Of a stretch of DNA of 64,000 nt, positions 11,301-28,617 are shown in pieces (the first letter of the stretch is position 1; each line of letters opens with the position of its first letter). The position numbers and the translations under genes were made by a program. Where the stretch lies: positions 33,520,611-33,584,610 of the forward strand of contig NC_092576.1 of assembly GCF_037975245.1 (NCBI RefSeq), written 5' to 3'. The notes under the pieces were generated by a model. The model was not told where the DNA came from. It did not search any database and saw nothing but the letters and a program-made list of their open reading frames with translations. Source of the DNA: Apostichopus japonicus. Its lineage: Eukaryota > Echinodermata > Holothuroidea > Aspidochirotida > Stichopodidae.

Positions 11301-14300
11301 GCCTTCATGGCGCATGCTACTGACACTCTGTGCTGGATGTTTGGCCTTTTTTATTCAAACTTACCCCCTTACCACTCGGAGAAGTGCCACACCAAGGAGT
11401 TTCAATCTATTTTGGGAAGGGGACACACTAGCGGTGGAACCTCGAAAAGATGGCCGTATTGGGACAACCCCAGTAACTATGGTAATGCTCCAAAGTAGAA
11501 AGGTCGGGATTTCCTAATACATAGTAACACTAATTATTATGACCTATTCGGAATTTTTTTCAAAAAGACTAGTATTGTCATAGAAAGACTACACTAACCA
11601 CTGCTGTTTTCCCATTAACTGCAATCGTTCTAACCTAAAGCCTTGGAAAAGGTCTCCGAAAGCTTTAAAATGTCTTAGATAACAAACGGTATCATGTTTC
11701 AATAAAACTCAACTAAGAGATGCATGATTTGTTAACTGAATAGAGATTTCAAACATAACAAAAACTCCAGGTTAGTAGCATGCATTGAACAACCATACCA
11801 AAGGACTGGCCATCTCAGAATCATTCTAGTAGACCCTTCTAGTAGAGCACTAGTAATCAGGCCGTCTGCTGAGTTTTGTATGCGTTGGAAGCTATCAATG
11901 AGTGATGGTGGCACAGACTGCAGAAGAGAATTACAGTTATATATCTAATTTTGTGGTTACAAGTGTCTGGACAAGCAATGCACATGTGTCTTCAGTAATG
12001 TTATGATTTATGCGACCAATATTCCTAATGGAGAGATAACTGCCTTTGCAAATAGTATTTATATAGATAGTATTTATACTGATTTTGATACAAGTTTGAA
12101 AACACCTATTTTTCCTTTGGAGTAATTAAAGAGAGAAAGAAAGCAATTCTTCCTTTGCTGGGTTCAATTAGACATGAACATCACTTATAGTAAATGTCCT
12201 GTTTATGTACTAGCCAACCATAGTTTAAGACATTTATCCCCAGTATATTTTACTGCCATTTACTAATACAAATGGCAGTGACCCATACATGCTGTGTAGT
12301 GTCTGTGACTAACTGTTAGGACTCTCATCTTGAAGCCTACATTAATTGCTTAATTATGCAGTGCACTCACAAATGCAACCACTGTCAGTGAGGAGAAGCA
12401 TTCTGATTTATGTTTTCAGTGTATGAGGTCCATTAAACCCAGGCTACTGTTGGACACACTTATTTTACAATTTTAGTAACTACTCCAAAAATCAATTACA
12501 TGGGTGTGCACATACAAGACACATAATGCAGATTTCTTTACCTTTTTATGGAATCAAAAGTGCATTGCAAATATCCATGTAGCTCTACGCATACTCAATG
12601 GTCATCTCTATGTGAACTCTCTCTATCTTGGCCCATTTTCATGCTCTCTGTGCTATTGCCATTTGTGGCCTGCATCTGCAAACTTGGTAGGAGATATGGA
12701 GAAAAGAGTGAGTGTAATGTATACAATTACAATAATATAATTATTGCTACACCTTTATGCTCAGGAGACACATATGCAAGTATGCAAGGTATCGCTTTAA
12801 ATATACTCCAAAAAAAGCTGTTTCTACCGATTTCATTTTCTGATATCATGTCACATCTACTGCCAGCATCATCAACATATTTAAGATGAGCGAGCAAGAC
12901 TTTCAATTTTTCTTTAATAGTATAGATCGACTCTAAGTGCACTGCCACCTTGCACAATATAAACTATTTAGTAGGGTCTTGTGAATTGCAAATAGTAGTC
13001 AAGACCAGCTCACTAAATACACAGCTTAACAAATTGACATGTAAGAACAACAGTTTGAATAACAGTACTTTGCAAGAAAGTTACCAATTAATTAATGGCA
13101 TTTAGTTGTGTCTATGACCACATGGTGTCCCATTTCAATAACTTCAACAGTGACGAAAGACTAAAGAGACATTTGGATAAAAGAAACAGTTTTTTATTAT
13201 GTTTGAAAGGTAATGTGTAAAAGAACATATATTGTGTGCAATGACACATAGAATGAAACAAAAATTCACACTTTTAAGGAACTGACAGTATGGGGCCTAG
13301 GTTGGACAGACTGGTTTCACCAAAACAAGGAAAAGGGAACTGTCTGCAAAGGTTCCTACAAATTAAGATATTAGATTATTCTCAATTTCCTTCTTCTTGT
13401 CACACTTTAGAGTTTTATTATGCAGACATATGCTTTAGTGTTTAGATACTGTACTTGTTTTGCTGCCAAAGAGTTGGCAAATAAACTATTTGGTTACCTC
13501 CTTCCTCTCTTCCCACGATACTTGCTATAAAGTTATTTTGACTGTATGAACACTCACCATACAGATATTCTGGTCAACTGTGTGTACCATTTTGTACTAT
13601 AGGAACAGTAGCTGGACACCACTATATCTGATCATCTGTGTGGATACCATTCTGTAGGACAGTACCTTGGGACTACAAATGCCATCATCATCAAGTTCAA
13701 TCACCTGTTGCAAAAGATATTTAACACTGTTGAGAAATAAATAAATAAATATGATATGGAATTAGCAAACTGTATGAAAGGTACTGTACACACTGTATGA
13801 TTTGCAGAAGCAACTTGTTTGGTTTGTTCTGAAAGAGTATTTCTCATTGTACTAAAAGCATACGAACAGTACATACTGGAAATCCTCTACGGAAGCAACC
13901 GCACAGTGCTGTTTACATAATGCCAAACATGACCTTCAAGTTGCTCTTCACGCTACTTAAAATTAAATCCTCACATTGACAAACTTTTGTATCATCTTAT
14001 CTGTCATTAAGTTATCCATATAACATAACATGCTAGGCCTACAATGACTGTACAACTTAACCTCCAGAATAAGGTCTAACCTAGGCCCCATGCAAGGTGC
14101 CAAATTTGAACTTAAGCATAACATATAACGAAATTGAAAAAAAAATATATTGCTATGGGATGAGCATAAAGATAATAGATTAAAAAGGTAATATGCATAA
14201 CTGTAGTAAGCTTAGTAATGTTACTATAGGCGTCAATTCAAGGCTAAATTACATGTAGTAAACCCTGGTGTCATGAATGCAACAATTTTTTGGCAATTTT

Positions 14301-15548
14301 TTGTACCTGGTTTGATATTCAGTAGGTCTATACTCAGTCAGTACACTTTGGTATACCGTAGCCTTCAGTAATTAGGCTGAGGCCTATGCAGATTCACACC
14401 TCTTGTAGTCTTGTGAGGGTAATTGTGGAAGTACAGTAATCTTGTTACGGTAACCTGTTTTGGAAGTTATTGTACAAATGTCACATTAGTGAGTGCGTTT
14501 TAAGTATTTCAATGTAACTTTTGTATTTGTTGCCATGGATAGCTATATCTTATGCATCTCTCTTTCCCAAAATTCCAAGGGTTGAATATATGGTGTCATT
14601 CATGGTAGACCCCATTTTGTGTGCTTGTTTCAACCTACTGTAGGCTAGGCTAGGCCTAGATTGGGAATTTGTGTAAAACTAGATTCAGTAGTTGTTTTAC
14701 AATAACCAGCATTGAACCACATAGACCTAGAAACAATTTTATCCTGTCTAAAGTAAAGGCTTAGGCTACTGCCCCTGTTTGAAATATTTTTGACACATCG
14801 TCTTAATTTCCTTGACTCTTTAGGCTTAACACAATTGGAGGAGGGTTAGGCCTAGAGCTTGTTTTAAAAAGACTGCAGCACAGTATACACATAGAGTTTC
14901 TAAAAGATTATACTTTCATATCTCGGGAAGATATCAGGATTGCGTACATTTTGCTTTAACTAAACTAAAGACCAAAGTTATACACCAAGCCCAAGTTAGG
15001 CCAGGCCTAGGCTATATATGATTAGCGTATCCTATGCGAATGACAGTCTTGTCAGGCCATGGGAAAACGTTAGGCACCGCCTTTACAGAGGATTGATTAA
15101 TGACTTATTTCTTGACATGATATCATGATTTGGCCGAAGAAAATGTCTATTTTCTTTACTTAACTAAGAGACGAAAACACCGAACCTATGCTTAGGCATA
15201 ACCTATTCAGTATGCGAAGTACCATGTAGGCCTACAGTACATACGGCTATGGTAACCACAGTAAGGCGTCCTATGCAACGGCATAGGTCTCACGCTAACT
15301 TGATATCAAATTCAAAGTAACTTTGGTAAATAGAAAGAAAAGTTTACTTCTACTTGACCCACCAATAAAGAAGCCGCTTATCCACACATCATCTCTGAAA
15401 GAATCGATAATATATTCCGGTAAGTAGGAAATACGATGAAATATCGCGTTCAACAACGTTGAGTTGAACTGGTCGCGCAGCACGTTTTATTTAGTGTAAT
15501 TTACGATTCATCATCGCGGACGAGCCTGTTTGTCTACAACGATGAACC
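11301..15548. other. Intergenic or intronic DNA, no supported gene
   Basis: No long open frame. The 'taggcctaggc' type of word is common near 14640-14660 and 14990-15010. On the minus strand a 39-bp segment (13704 down to 13666) has an acceptor-like 'tttgcaacag' and an open VIELDDD-type reading followed by GT, but it is too short to call. The third leucine-rich-like module would be expected to continue here (minus strand, below 18959); I searched for exon types C and D and did not find them. Confidence 0.5.
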
Positions 15549-15672
15549 AAACGGACCACATCACCAAACTAACCAATATCACCAAAAGGACCTATTGCGC
15601 AAATGCAAAGCATCAAACGGACCAGTCAACTGGTCCGTTTGATGCCCGTCTGCGCATTTGCTGGATCAAACG
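15549..15672. repeat. 17-bp perfect palindrome with four AAACGGACCA words
   Basis: Arms at 15610-15626 and 15629-15645 are perfectly complementary around a 2-bp loop. The word AAACGGACCA or its complement occurs four times between 15549 and 15672, and a related pair lies near 661-705. 'gcgcaaatgc' at 15597 and 'gcgcatttgc' at 15652 flank the hairpin. This looks like the remains of a small palindromic element that abuts the large CTAT microsatellite. Confidence 0.75.
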
Positions 15673-15711
15673 GACCAAAAACGCAGGCATACAGCTGGCT
15701 CTCTCTATCTA

Positions 15712-16683
<972 letters not shown>

Positions 16684-18958
16684 ACGGCTTGTTAGCATGT
16701 CACTGTTCTGAGTATTACCTTTATCGCATTTATTTCAGTGATTAGTTTTGTAATGTTTTAGTATTGTTATGTATCATTTAATCTTGTTTTACAGTTGTAC
16801 CATGCACATACAAGTGAAGAATAAATGCAGAAATGCGCATATCCACCAAAGAGTGAGGGCAGTATAAAACTTTTATGTGTTACATACTTATAATACTAGT
16901 TTTTACATATAATTATTTACTAAATAGTAATACATTATGTACTAGGCCTATTTCGTATCCTTTGTTTCGCACAATTATCCAAAATTAAGCCTCCGTCTTT
17001 TGGAGAAATTCAACTGGTGGGGAGTGAGGTTAGTTGGGGACTATCGTTAGATATTATCCCAAGATGCATAACCGTCATATGAATTTATTAATAGACTTGA
17101 AGAGAGAAAAAAAGCGACAAATAACAACTTTAGACATAGCAACAACATCAAAAATGCAGAGGATAAAGTTCGATTGATGATTATCACTTGCATGTATTCT
17201 TTATTCTGTATAATAATGTTCTTTTCACTATTTCTGTTTCCCAATATATATGAAATTATAATAATATACTAATTTTCTAAGCTTGCCTAAAAGGAGAGTG
17301 GGATCTTGTCAATAGGCCCTAATATAATAATTACATTTTTCAGGTAAATCGTTACACCGGAAAATCGTATCAACATCATGTAATTGCTACCATCACCTCC
17401 CATAACAAACAATTAACTAGTAACTCCACCCATTGTAGATGATTTAAACGTTGGAAGTCTCTATTTGACTCGCCTGTAACGGTGAAGCTGATGAATTTAA
17501 ATGAAATGATTGGTTGCAGCCAATCATTTTATCATTTTCACAGGCAAGTAACATACAAAACCTCGGCTCGTATTAAACGTTGGTCACTTCAAAATGATTT
17601 ACGGTAGAATTAAGGTTACCTAACATGACCTACAGACATCCTGGTTATCTAGTACTGTCCCACTGTTCTTGTATTTTCCAGATAATTGTTTGATCTTCAT
17701 TTCATGAGGCTTGGGCTTGTACGGATTGAAGTAACTACATCTAAGAAGCGTAGAATTACTTCAGGAAGACGCTAATGCTGTATAAGCACAATACGTTGAG
17801 ATAGTACAGCAGCCAAATCAAACTGTACATAAAGTAGGTAATTACTTTACACAAGCTAACTGTTGGCTGCGTTAGACGACATTACGTCGTAAGGTACCTT
17901 AATAATTTTAGGCAACATTAGTTAGGCGCATATAAGTTAACACAGAATTTTTGCATTCGTCCCTCTTATAAACACATGAAGTCGTATCGGGAATATTTCA
18001 TCAATTTATTGAAATATAAACTTTGGATGAGCTGTGTTCCTTACAAACGATGTCGAACGATTACTGGTTAAGCACTTGCAAAGCGTTTTCTTCTGTTAAA
18101 GAGTTTCACTTCTCTTAGTTATGTTCACTGCTCAGTAGAGTTATTACGACAAACGTGTGCAAACGTGCAGCACGTTTTCCGCGCTTTGAATTCTCATTTG
18201 TCTACCACTGACAGAAGCTTTGGACACATCGACAGTGCTTGTTAAGCCGGATATCCATTATCGCAAAGTACAAGAATGCTGGACGTATAACAAATATCAT
18301 AAGATACTAGTCATTGGATGCAAGAAAAACAACTAGTTAAGGGCCAAGAATAGGGCCAAGATAAAAACAATATCGAATTCGTTTTTTAAACTATATTTGT
18401 TTAATTTTTTTTACGAGTGGACGACATAACGATGTTATCCCATTTTAGGAGCCACCATGAATTAGGCGAATAAATGGAGCAATCAACTGGCACAAAATGC
18501 GAGAAATTCGAAAGCCTCTTTTGTAATTCCGTGCCGTTCTTTGAATTCCAATATCATTTCTTTTCTCATGTATTCATTACAAAAACAAAGTTAGTACTAT
18601 GGTAGTCTAAATTTCTTACACACTCTATGTACTGGAATAACCTTGTTTGGCTAAGGATGTGTCATACGTCATTTTACTCGGTTACTGTCCCGCCTATACA
18701 ACATCGAATACGCCTAACTGAGAGACAGGGATGACAGCCTAGTGTAGGCCTACGTTAGTCATAAAACGCTGGTCGTAGTACCTCAGCATAATAGAGGAGG
18801 GCGCAGTGGTGAATGTATGAATGAAATCATTGGGTTCGAAAGTGATTCCGCGATGTGATTAGCTGAGAAATTAGCGGCAAGACATAGCCAAATACAAATA
18901 ACAATGAACGCTAGTGAGGAGCACAAAACATAAAACAAACTAGTGAAAATATACTCAC
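16684..18958. other. Non-coding DNA with a duplicated segment
   Basis: No gene recognised. A region from about 17400 to 18260 matches 37050-37850 in order: 'acaaacaattaactagtaac' against 37059, 'gcgttagacgacattacg' near 17870 against 37463, 'acacatgaagtcgtatcgg' near 17970 against 37563, and 'ttccgcgctttgaattctc' near 18177 against 37788. The copies are strongly diverged. A short hairpin, 'aaatgattggttgcagccaa' onward, lies near 17500. This DNA lies immediately downstream (minus-strand sense) of exon B at 18959-19164 and is probably intronic. Confidence 0.55.
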
Positions 18959-19164
18959 TTTAGCTCCTCCAACATATGTGACTGTTGTGCAAACATCAAT
19001 ATGTCAACAACCTCTGTCTCTGTCATTTCTCTTCCATCCTCTGTAACTATTTCCACCTTCTTTACTGATACAGGACATGACAGACGTAGCCCTGAATGTA
19101 GGATGACGTCACCGGCATCAATCTTACTGAAGGACTCGTACAGATACAGACAGGAGATGGGAAT
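18959..19164 (-). CDS. Exon type B (third copy), leucine-rich-like module
   Basis: Read on the minus strand this is a 206-bp exon with an acceptor 'cttcag' just before 19164 and a donor GTGAGT (complement at 18953-18958). It opens in phase 0 with IPISCLYLYESFSKIDAG and contains SVKKVEIV and REMTETEVVDIL, ending SHMLEEL plus two bases. It has no stop. Length, phases and most residues match exons at 35091-35296 and 56075-56280, while the introns diverge, which suggests selection on the protein. The L-x-x-L spacing near the end continues into exon type C elsewhere and resembles a leucine-rich repeat of NLR-type proteins; that family call is tentative. No exon A was found upstream of this copy; the 23.16-28.78 kb element lies in the interval where it would be expected. 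Exon C downstream was not found either. Confidence 0.75.
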
Positions 19165-19526
19165 CTGAAGGGAAGAAAATTAACGGAATTTTTAAAGTAA
19201 TGATTCCAGGAGATTCGTTTAAGTAGTATACACTGATCGATAACCACTCCGAAGGTTTCAAGTTTCTCTATGAGTACTAATATACCATCAAAAATACTTC
19301 TAATTGAAACTGTCAGAAAAGATGGCAAAATAAGTGTAATCATCAGCAAAGCACACCACAAATAGTCCTTAAAAATAATATACCAAAAGAGTAGTATATC
19401 ATTCACGAGTATCCATGTTTCATACACTCGGAAATTTGTGTATTATTGATTTGATATTAATTTACTCAATATATTATACTACTATTTTTCAAATTCGAGC
19501 TCAAAATTGAGTGATAACGTAGTATT

Positions 19527-23159
<3,633 letters not shown>

Positions 23160-23326
23160 CCCTATATTAGGATTCATCTGTGAAAAAAATATAGAAAAAA
23201 GCAAATTTAAACTGATAATGGTCGGTATGGGTGTCACTGAGTACCCAAAAAAGTAAAGATGAATGGGCGGTGGGAATTTTTTTCGGGGGTCATTGAAACC
23301 GGGGCTTCTTTGACCCAAATTTTGTC
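23160..23326 (+). repeat. Left inverted repeat of the 5.6-kb element
   Basis: The segment aligns in reverse complement with 28618-28780 over about 165 bp with a few indels. The best block is 29 identical bases (23210-23238 against 28705-28733), containing 'ggtcggtatgggtgtcact'. Further inward both share a 'gggggtcattgaaac' word. Confidence 0.85.
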
Positions 23327-24187
23327 ATTTTATCCTTCTGTGAAAAGTTACACTTTATTGAAGACGTGGGAACCAGTGGTACTTAAACTGAACTAGTTGC
23401 AGTGTAATTACATGATACAAACATACATGCCGAAAGGCATGAGTCATCCACACAGCACAGGAAACAGGGATATTACCCTGCTGTTATATGATCCCACGGA
23501 CTTACATTACATAAGTTTTTGACACACACTGAATATAGAGGGGCATATAGATTACTGGAATTTGAGGCTACTACCACTGCACTGCCAATCCGTCCACCGA
23601 TTACCTACATTATATTCATATCTTAAACATCAAGTAGGTGGGTCTCTCATCAATATGACAATAAGCAGCCTATATTATGCCTACTAAGATTTACTTATAC
23701 AACTTTGTACGAGTCTACATCTTGGATACAGTGGTTCATGAATAAAATGGATATATGCGAAATATGTAGTGAAGACCCTTTAGAAGCAGGAAAGCTACAG
23801 AAGTTGTACACAAAGGGCTATGAGAATCTAATCAAGCAGTGTAGACGTATCAGAGACTCTTCATTATAAGAGCGATTAGAAACAAAATGAACAGGTAACA
23901 TTTATATGACAGTCCACCAACGATGCCGAGCCCTTTCATGCAGAGGGAGCCACAAGTTGAGGAAAAAGAGCACACACCACGAACAAAACACCGATTGTCA
24001 CAGCTGGTAAATGCTTGCAACAATCAAGGTAAATTAATGTTGTTATTTTAATTCACATTATTCCCTCATTGCTTAATGTTTCGACATGAAACATCCCCAC
24101 ATGTTATATTTGTTAGACATTTTTAATGTAGTATACTGCGGATTCACCTGTAATAGTGGCTAACTGTGTCTAAATATTATTTTTCAG

Positions 24188-24471
24188 GCCAGGGTTCTAC
24201 ACGATTTCCGTATAGTGACAGATGTTTAATATGCAATGAGGACATCTATTTCGATGAACGGCATCCTGACAGACAGGAGACCATACATTGGGCATCAACT
24301 ATCACGCTGAAGCAATCACTTCTGCAAATCGCAGGTGAAAGAGCAGATAGTTTCGGAATGGCTGTGAAAGGACGCTTAGAGGGTATAGCAGATCTTGTAG
24401 CAGAAGAGGCACTATATCATAATAAATGTTACAGCAACTTGTACATAATTCACAATGTAGAAGGACGTAAT
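24188..24471 (+). pseudogene. Exon 2 of the decayed gene: CxxC...HxxxC module
   Basis: This exon is fully open, with acceptor 'atttttcag' before 24188 and donor GTGAGT after 24471. It has CLICNEDI at the start and YHNKCYSNL near the end, a likely zinc-binding C-x2-C ... H-x3-C module. In between it reads HPDRQETIHWAS and VKGRLEGIADLVAEEA. A similar but degraded module (CEIC ... VHQRC) lies in exon 1, so the N-terminus appears to have two such modules in series. Confidence 0.7.
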
Positions 24472-25406
24472 GTGAGTAGAACTTATACAGTTAACATATT
24501 TTGCAGTTCATGTAACAAGTACTATGAATATAGTAAAGTACCTATTAATGTAAAATGCCTTCAAATTCAGCATTAACCACTGTTTAACAAGCCATTCAAC
24601 AGTTGGCCATTTCTTACTCATTTTTTTCTTTCTCAGAAAGGTGGCAGGCCTGTGGATAGCTGAAAGGAAAATGCTTTCTATCAGCTCTGTGGATGGCTTG
24701 ACAGAGAAATGGAGAGTGGTTTGTATACAGTAAAGCAATTACATGAACAAATGAAAACAATAGTTGGTGATGACCATCCAGTGTATCATGATAGATATTT
24801 AAAAGAATCACTAAAAAGGTACTATGGTGAAACCATATTCATTACTTATGAAGAATGTCGCAAGGATGCTGTCTGCTTTCGAAACTGTACAGCAAGCATC
24901 CTCCAAGATGAAAGCTGACGATGAAGAGGAAAAGAGAACAGCCATCATCAAAACAACAGCTTCACTCGTTGTTAATGACATTAAGTGTCTTAATTTGAGC
25001 AAAACTGAATTCCCTTCGCTCAAAGAAATGACATCATATGATAAGCTGCCAGATTCTCTTGAACCGTTGTTGACATGCTTAATGCCTCTCTCATCTGTGA
25101 GACGAAATGTTGCAGCCCAAAATATCATATCTTTACTACGTCCAAGATCATCTGTCAGATATGGAAGGTCTGCAACATTATGTGCCCCAAACGAACAAAT
25201 GCACTGCTGGACATAAAGCTAATAAAGTATGAAGAACTTGAGCACAAAATACAAGAAAGATCAATTTCAGTAGATGCCAGCTGTCCAAGACTGGTATAAT
25301 GGATGGGTAGAAGGAAGAACCGCTCATCCAAACTTCATGAGTTTTATGCACCAGAAATACAACGGACTTACAGTGAAATCTTCCATACAGTTTCTACGCA
25401 TCATCA

Positions 25407-25992
25407 ATGCAATCCGACATGCAGATAATCTATACTACCATCACGGAAGCTATTCAAGGGACAAACAAATCTCCAGCAATAATAACATTTGATCTGCCTC
25501 TGTTCATTAAAGCTTCTCAAAACGTTAAGGAGCAGAAGTTAGAAGTTGTTGGGCGCCTTGGAGGATTACACTTCCTGAAGAGTTACCTCGGTTGCATTGG
25601 CAACATTATGAACGGCAGTGGGTTGGCAAAAGCTATGGGAGTTGTCTACAACTACAAATACAGTATAGCACATCCTGATAGGTGCAGCATACTCAAAGGC
25701 CCTTAGAGCACACTTCTTGACTGATGTTGCACTGGTCCAAAAACATGTGATGGGTGGAAATAACAGCACATACCTTGATGGAACACTTAAGGACTTGCAA
25801 GACATATCAAAAACAGCAAAGCTGTGGGTTCTTTACCACCCAACGTGTGAGAATAGCGCAAGATATCTCTTGTCAGAAAGACTCCATGATTGGCATGGAC
25901 TTCTACATGCATTTTCTAAGATGATAGCTATATTTGCCACAGCTGGGCATGGTCTTTATGCTAAATTTGGACGCACTTACAAGAGATGCTAA
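25407..25992 (+). pseudogene. Central conserved region of the decayed gene
   Basis: Two overlapping frames together give one continuous conserved block: ITFDLPLFIKA, VVGRLGGLHFLKSYLGCIG and MNGSGLAKAM in the first frame. After a frame change near 25690, KALRAHFLTDVALV and FATAGHGLYAKFGRTY follow in the second. This central region is a hallmark of the family as I recall it, but its biochemical role is unknown to me. The frame change shows the copy is broken here. Confidence 0.65.
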
Positions 25993-27059
25993 GACTACCA
26001 GAGCAATATCCGCAGGTTAGTATTACAAAATTGTAATCTGATCTCACTGCATTTGAATTACTGTTTGTGAATGTTTGCTGATTTGTTTTGTTATAGCAAC
26101 TGGAGGTCAGAGTTCCAGTGCTAGCTCTGACACTTTGCACAAAGTTGTAACTCGTATTCTGAACCTTTCATATATCATCGATTTTTGCTGACATATCCTT
26201 ACAGTGGAATGAAAATTGACTAAAGAATGTTTGTTGTTATTTTCAGATATAAGAATCATTCATGGAGGGAAACCACACGACCCGATACAGCACTGAGCAA
26301 TTTTCTGGGCAGTTTTCTGATCAAACAATTGAAGAAACACTGATGCGGAAAGCAAAATCAAATGGAGGTTTAACAAAAGGAAGGATGCGGGATGAGAGCT
26401 CGGTAAAATTATGGACTGGTACGTTTTCACATCTCAAGCTTCTAGGAGATATGATGGAAAAAATGATAGGTGGAAAACGGAGCAAAAGGACCCACAGAGA
26501 CCTTGGGGCAAAGCGTATAGAAAGGACAGCAAATGCATCAAGTTGATTTCTGAATGGTTTTCGACCCATGACCCTTTCACAAAGGTAAGTATCTGTTTAC
26601 TGATAATGGTTCATATTTTTCCACATTTCAGTTGACCCTATTCAAAATATTTAACTTTTCATGTATTTACAATAAGATTTTACTTGTTGTGTTTCAAATA
26701 AATGATCCTATGACCATTGCTTCCTTGTCCAGTAGAATAATGACTAGCGACAAGTCAGTTGTCAACTGTGAAGATGCAGTGATGATAGGCCAGGAAATGT
26801 AGAAGGTCCTCGACGATAAGTCATCTGTTGAGAGCATGAAGACATTCAATAAATGCAGAAATCTGGCTAATCTTCAAAAGAAAGTTAAAGTAGGAGACAA
26901 GAAGGTATACATCGAAAAGACAGCACTCTTCAATAGATTGATCATTATGGCAGATGAAGGGATTGAAGAGCTATTCAGCTTTGAACTGGCCCCGTTCCTA
27001 CATCTCTCTTCACTATGGATCGCATGATAAGGAAACCCTAAAAGCATGAATTTGGCAGG

Positions 27060-27698
27060 ATGCTCAAGGTAACAGCAATAAAACTTGACTTTAAAATGAA
27101 TAGCAAGGTGCATGTTGTTGATGGAGGATGGCTACTTCATCAGGTAAAGTGGACCAACGGTGCAACCATCAAGACCATAGTTGATACCTATGTCAAGTTT
27201 GTCCGAGCCAAATTCAAGGATTCTACTGTAGTGTATGATGGCTATGGGGAAAAACCATCAACGAAAGACCATGAGCATATGCGGCGGATGTCTGGGAAGA
27301 GGGTTTGTCTAGACGTACGTGTCACAAAAGAATTGACGGTATCATGTGACAAAGAAGTTTTCCTGGCAAATGAGAAGAACAAAGGAGCTCTAATAATGAT
27401 GATATATACAGAGTTGACAAGCCACCATATAGTTGTACATCAAGCAAAAGATGATGGTGATACGCTTATCGTGAAAACTACAATAGATTTGGTCAACAGT
27501 GTGAAGACCCCAGTTGTTGTTGTTGCCCAAGACACAGATATACTAGTTTTGCTCTGCTATCATCGGCCAAGTAACTGTTCTAATCTGTACTTAAAATCAG
27601 ACGTTGATGCTCTTTATGGCATCTCTACCATATATATAATGTATATAATATATGACCGGGAAGACTTCCTTTCTCAAATATGGCTGGTCTGGAAATAA
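27060..27698 (+). pseudogene. FEN/PIN-like nuclease domain of the decayed gene
   Basis: This is the longest surviving open part, about 212 codons. It keeps an ordered set of acidic motifs: VVDGGWLLHQVKW, VVYDGYGEKPSTKDHEHMRR, QAKDDGDTLIV and VVVAQDTDILVLLCYH. The spacing and the final D-T-D before a hydrophobic strand match the acidic metal-binding residues of FEN1/XPG and PIN-like nucleases, which act on structured nucleic acid with divalent metal. That is an inference from motif order. Since neighbouring parts carry stops and frame changes, the protein cannot be made whole from this copy. An alternative is a PIN fold that has lost activity. Confidence 0.65.
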
Positions 27699-28058
27699 CA
27701 CTGTTACATGCATTCATGGACATACCAAATGTGCTCACTTCAAATTCAAACTTCCCGCTAGTGTCATCAGTGCATTCACAAGTGATACTTCAACAGTATC
27801 CACAACTCAAGCAGCTGGATTATAGGTAATGTGGATTACCTAAAGATGTGGGGATACTCTCCTTGAAAGGGCCCGTTATCAGAGGTTCCAAAAGCAAGCA
27901 GCCAAAGGTAGAATCTACCATCCACACACAAGGCTACAGCACAACATTCCCTTCGTGTACATATCCAAGTCGTGGCATGGAAGCATCTTAACACCTCCAT
28001 ACTTGAGCCCGTTGGAAGAGGGTGAGAGTAAGATACTAACAAGAAACTCCGCCTAAAG

Positions 28059-28274
28059 ATGCTTTCTGGAGGTATCGCACCAGACAATCTTCTTAAAGGA
28101 ATTTGCTGCAACTGTAAGGAAGGGGAGAGGCAGTGTCAAACCATGAAATGCAGCTCCGTGAAATATGGCATGTCATGTGTTTCAGCATGTGGAGTGTGCT
28201 GTGGACATTTCTCCAAAGGGTCAGATAGAATATATTCAGAAGAACTTGAGAGCGGTGAATATGAAACTGAATAA
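28059..28274 (+). pseudogene. Cys-rich C-terminal end of the decayed gene
   Basis: The reading contains PDNLLKGICCNC followed by Cys at close intervals (QCQTMKC, GMSCVSACGVCCG) and an acidic end SEELESGEYETE before the stop at 28272. The pattern is like the Cys-rich CXC-type (tesmin/TSO1-like) DNA-binding motif, which binds zinc. The conserved part before it (27836-28050, in another frame, with RYQRF and PPYLSPLEEGE-type words) shows that one or more frame changes separate it from the nuclease region. Confidence 0.6.
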
Positions 28275-28617
28275 TGAAGCCATTTGCTTTTCGCTAAACT
28301 TGTAGGCTCTATATGTAGCTTAAGGTCAGTTTGACTTGTAAGTATTTTTGATCAACAAACTGTTGTGTTTGTAATTAACATGCCTCAGCCCCCCAAAAAT
28401 GTGATACACTTATACATAGTAACATATTATGATAGGTTTAAGGTTTTGTCTTTACATTGGAAACTGCGTAATGAGCTCGCTGATTCCTTGTTTACCAGCA
28501 CCACGTCTTTAATCAAGTGTAACTTTTCTCGATGTGATTAAATGACAATGAATTGACATACTTTATAGTGTTGCAAAATAAATTTCCTTTCATTTGATAC
28601 CAAAAACAACATACTTT

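Larger units (their letters stand above)
23738..28274 (+). pseudogene. Decayed multi-exon gene: zinc modules, FEN/PIN-like nuclease, Cys-rich tail
   Basis: The parts follow the order of a large uncharacterised animal protein family that I recall from cnidarians and deuterostomes. Exon 1 begins at ATG 23738 with CxxC (CEIC) and, after in-frame stops TAA 23867 and TGA 23888, VHQRC. Exon 2 (24188-24471) carries CLIC and YHNKCY. Exon 3 (24637 to about 26015) has a TGA at 24661 and several frame changes (near 24915, 25230-25410 and 25690). Exon 4 is 26247-26584. Exon 5 starts at 26733, has a TAG at 26800 and a frame change near 27000, and leads into the nuclease-like domain and Cys-rich end. GT-AG borders are still visible (for example GTGAGT at 24472, GTTAGT at 26016, GTAAGT at 26585). 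Multiple stops and shifts make it non-functional as sequenced. The function of the family is not known to me. Confidence 0.8.

Noticed and set aside
13666-13704. Possible 39-bp minus-strand exon (VIELDDD reading)
   Set aside because: Acceptor and GT are present, but it is too short, has no homologous partner in the window and could easily be chance.
19062-19427. Minus-strand open frame of 121 codons overlapping exon B at 18959-19164
   Set aside because: It is in the wrong frame for the conserved exon and runs through the intron.
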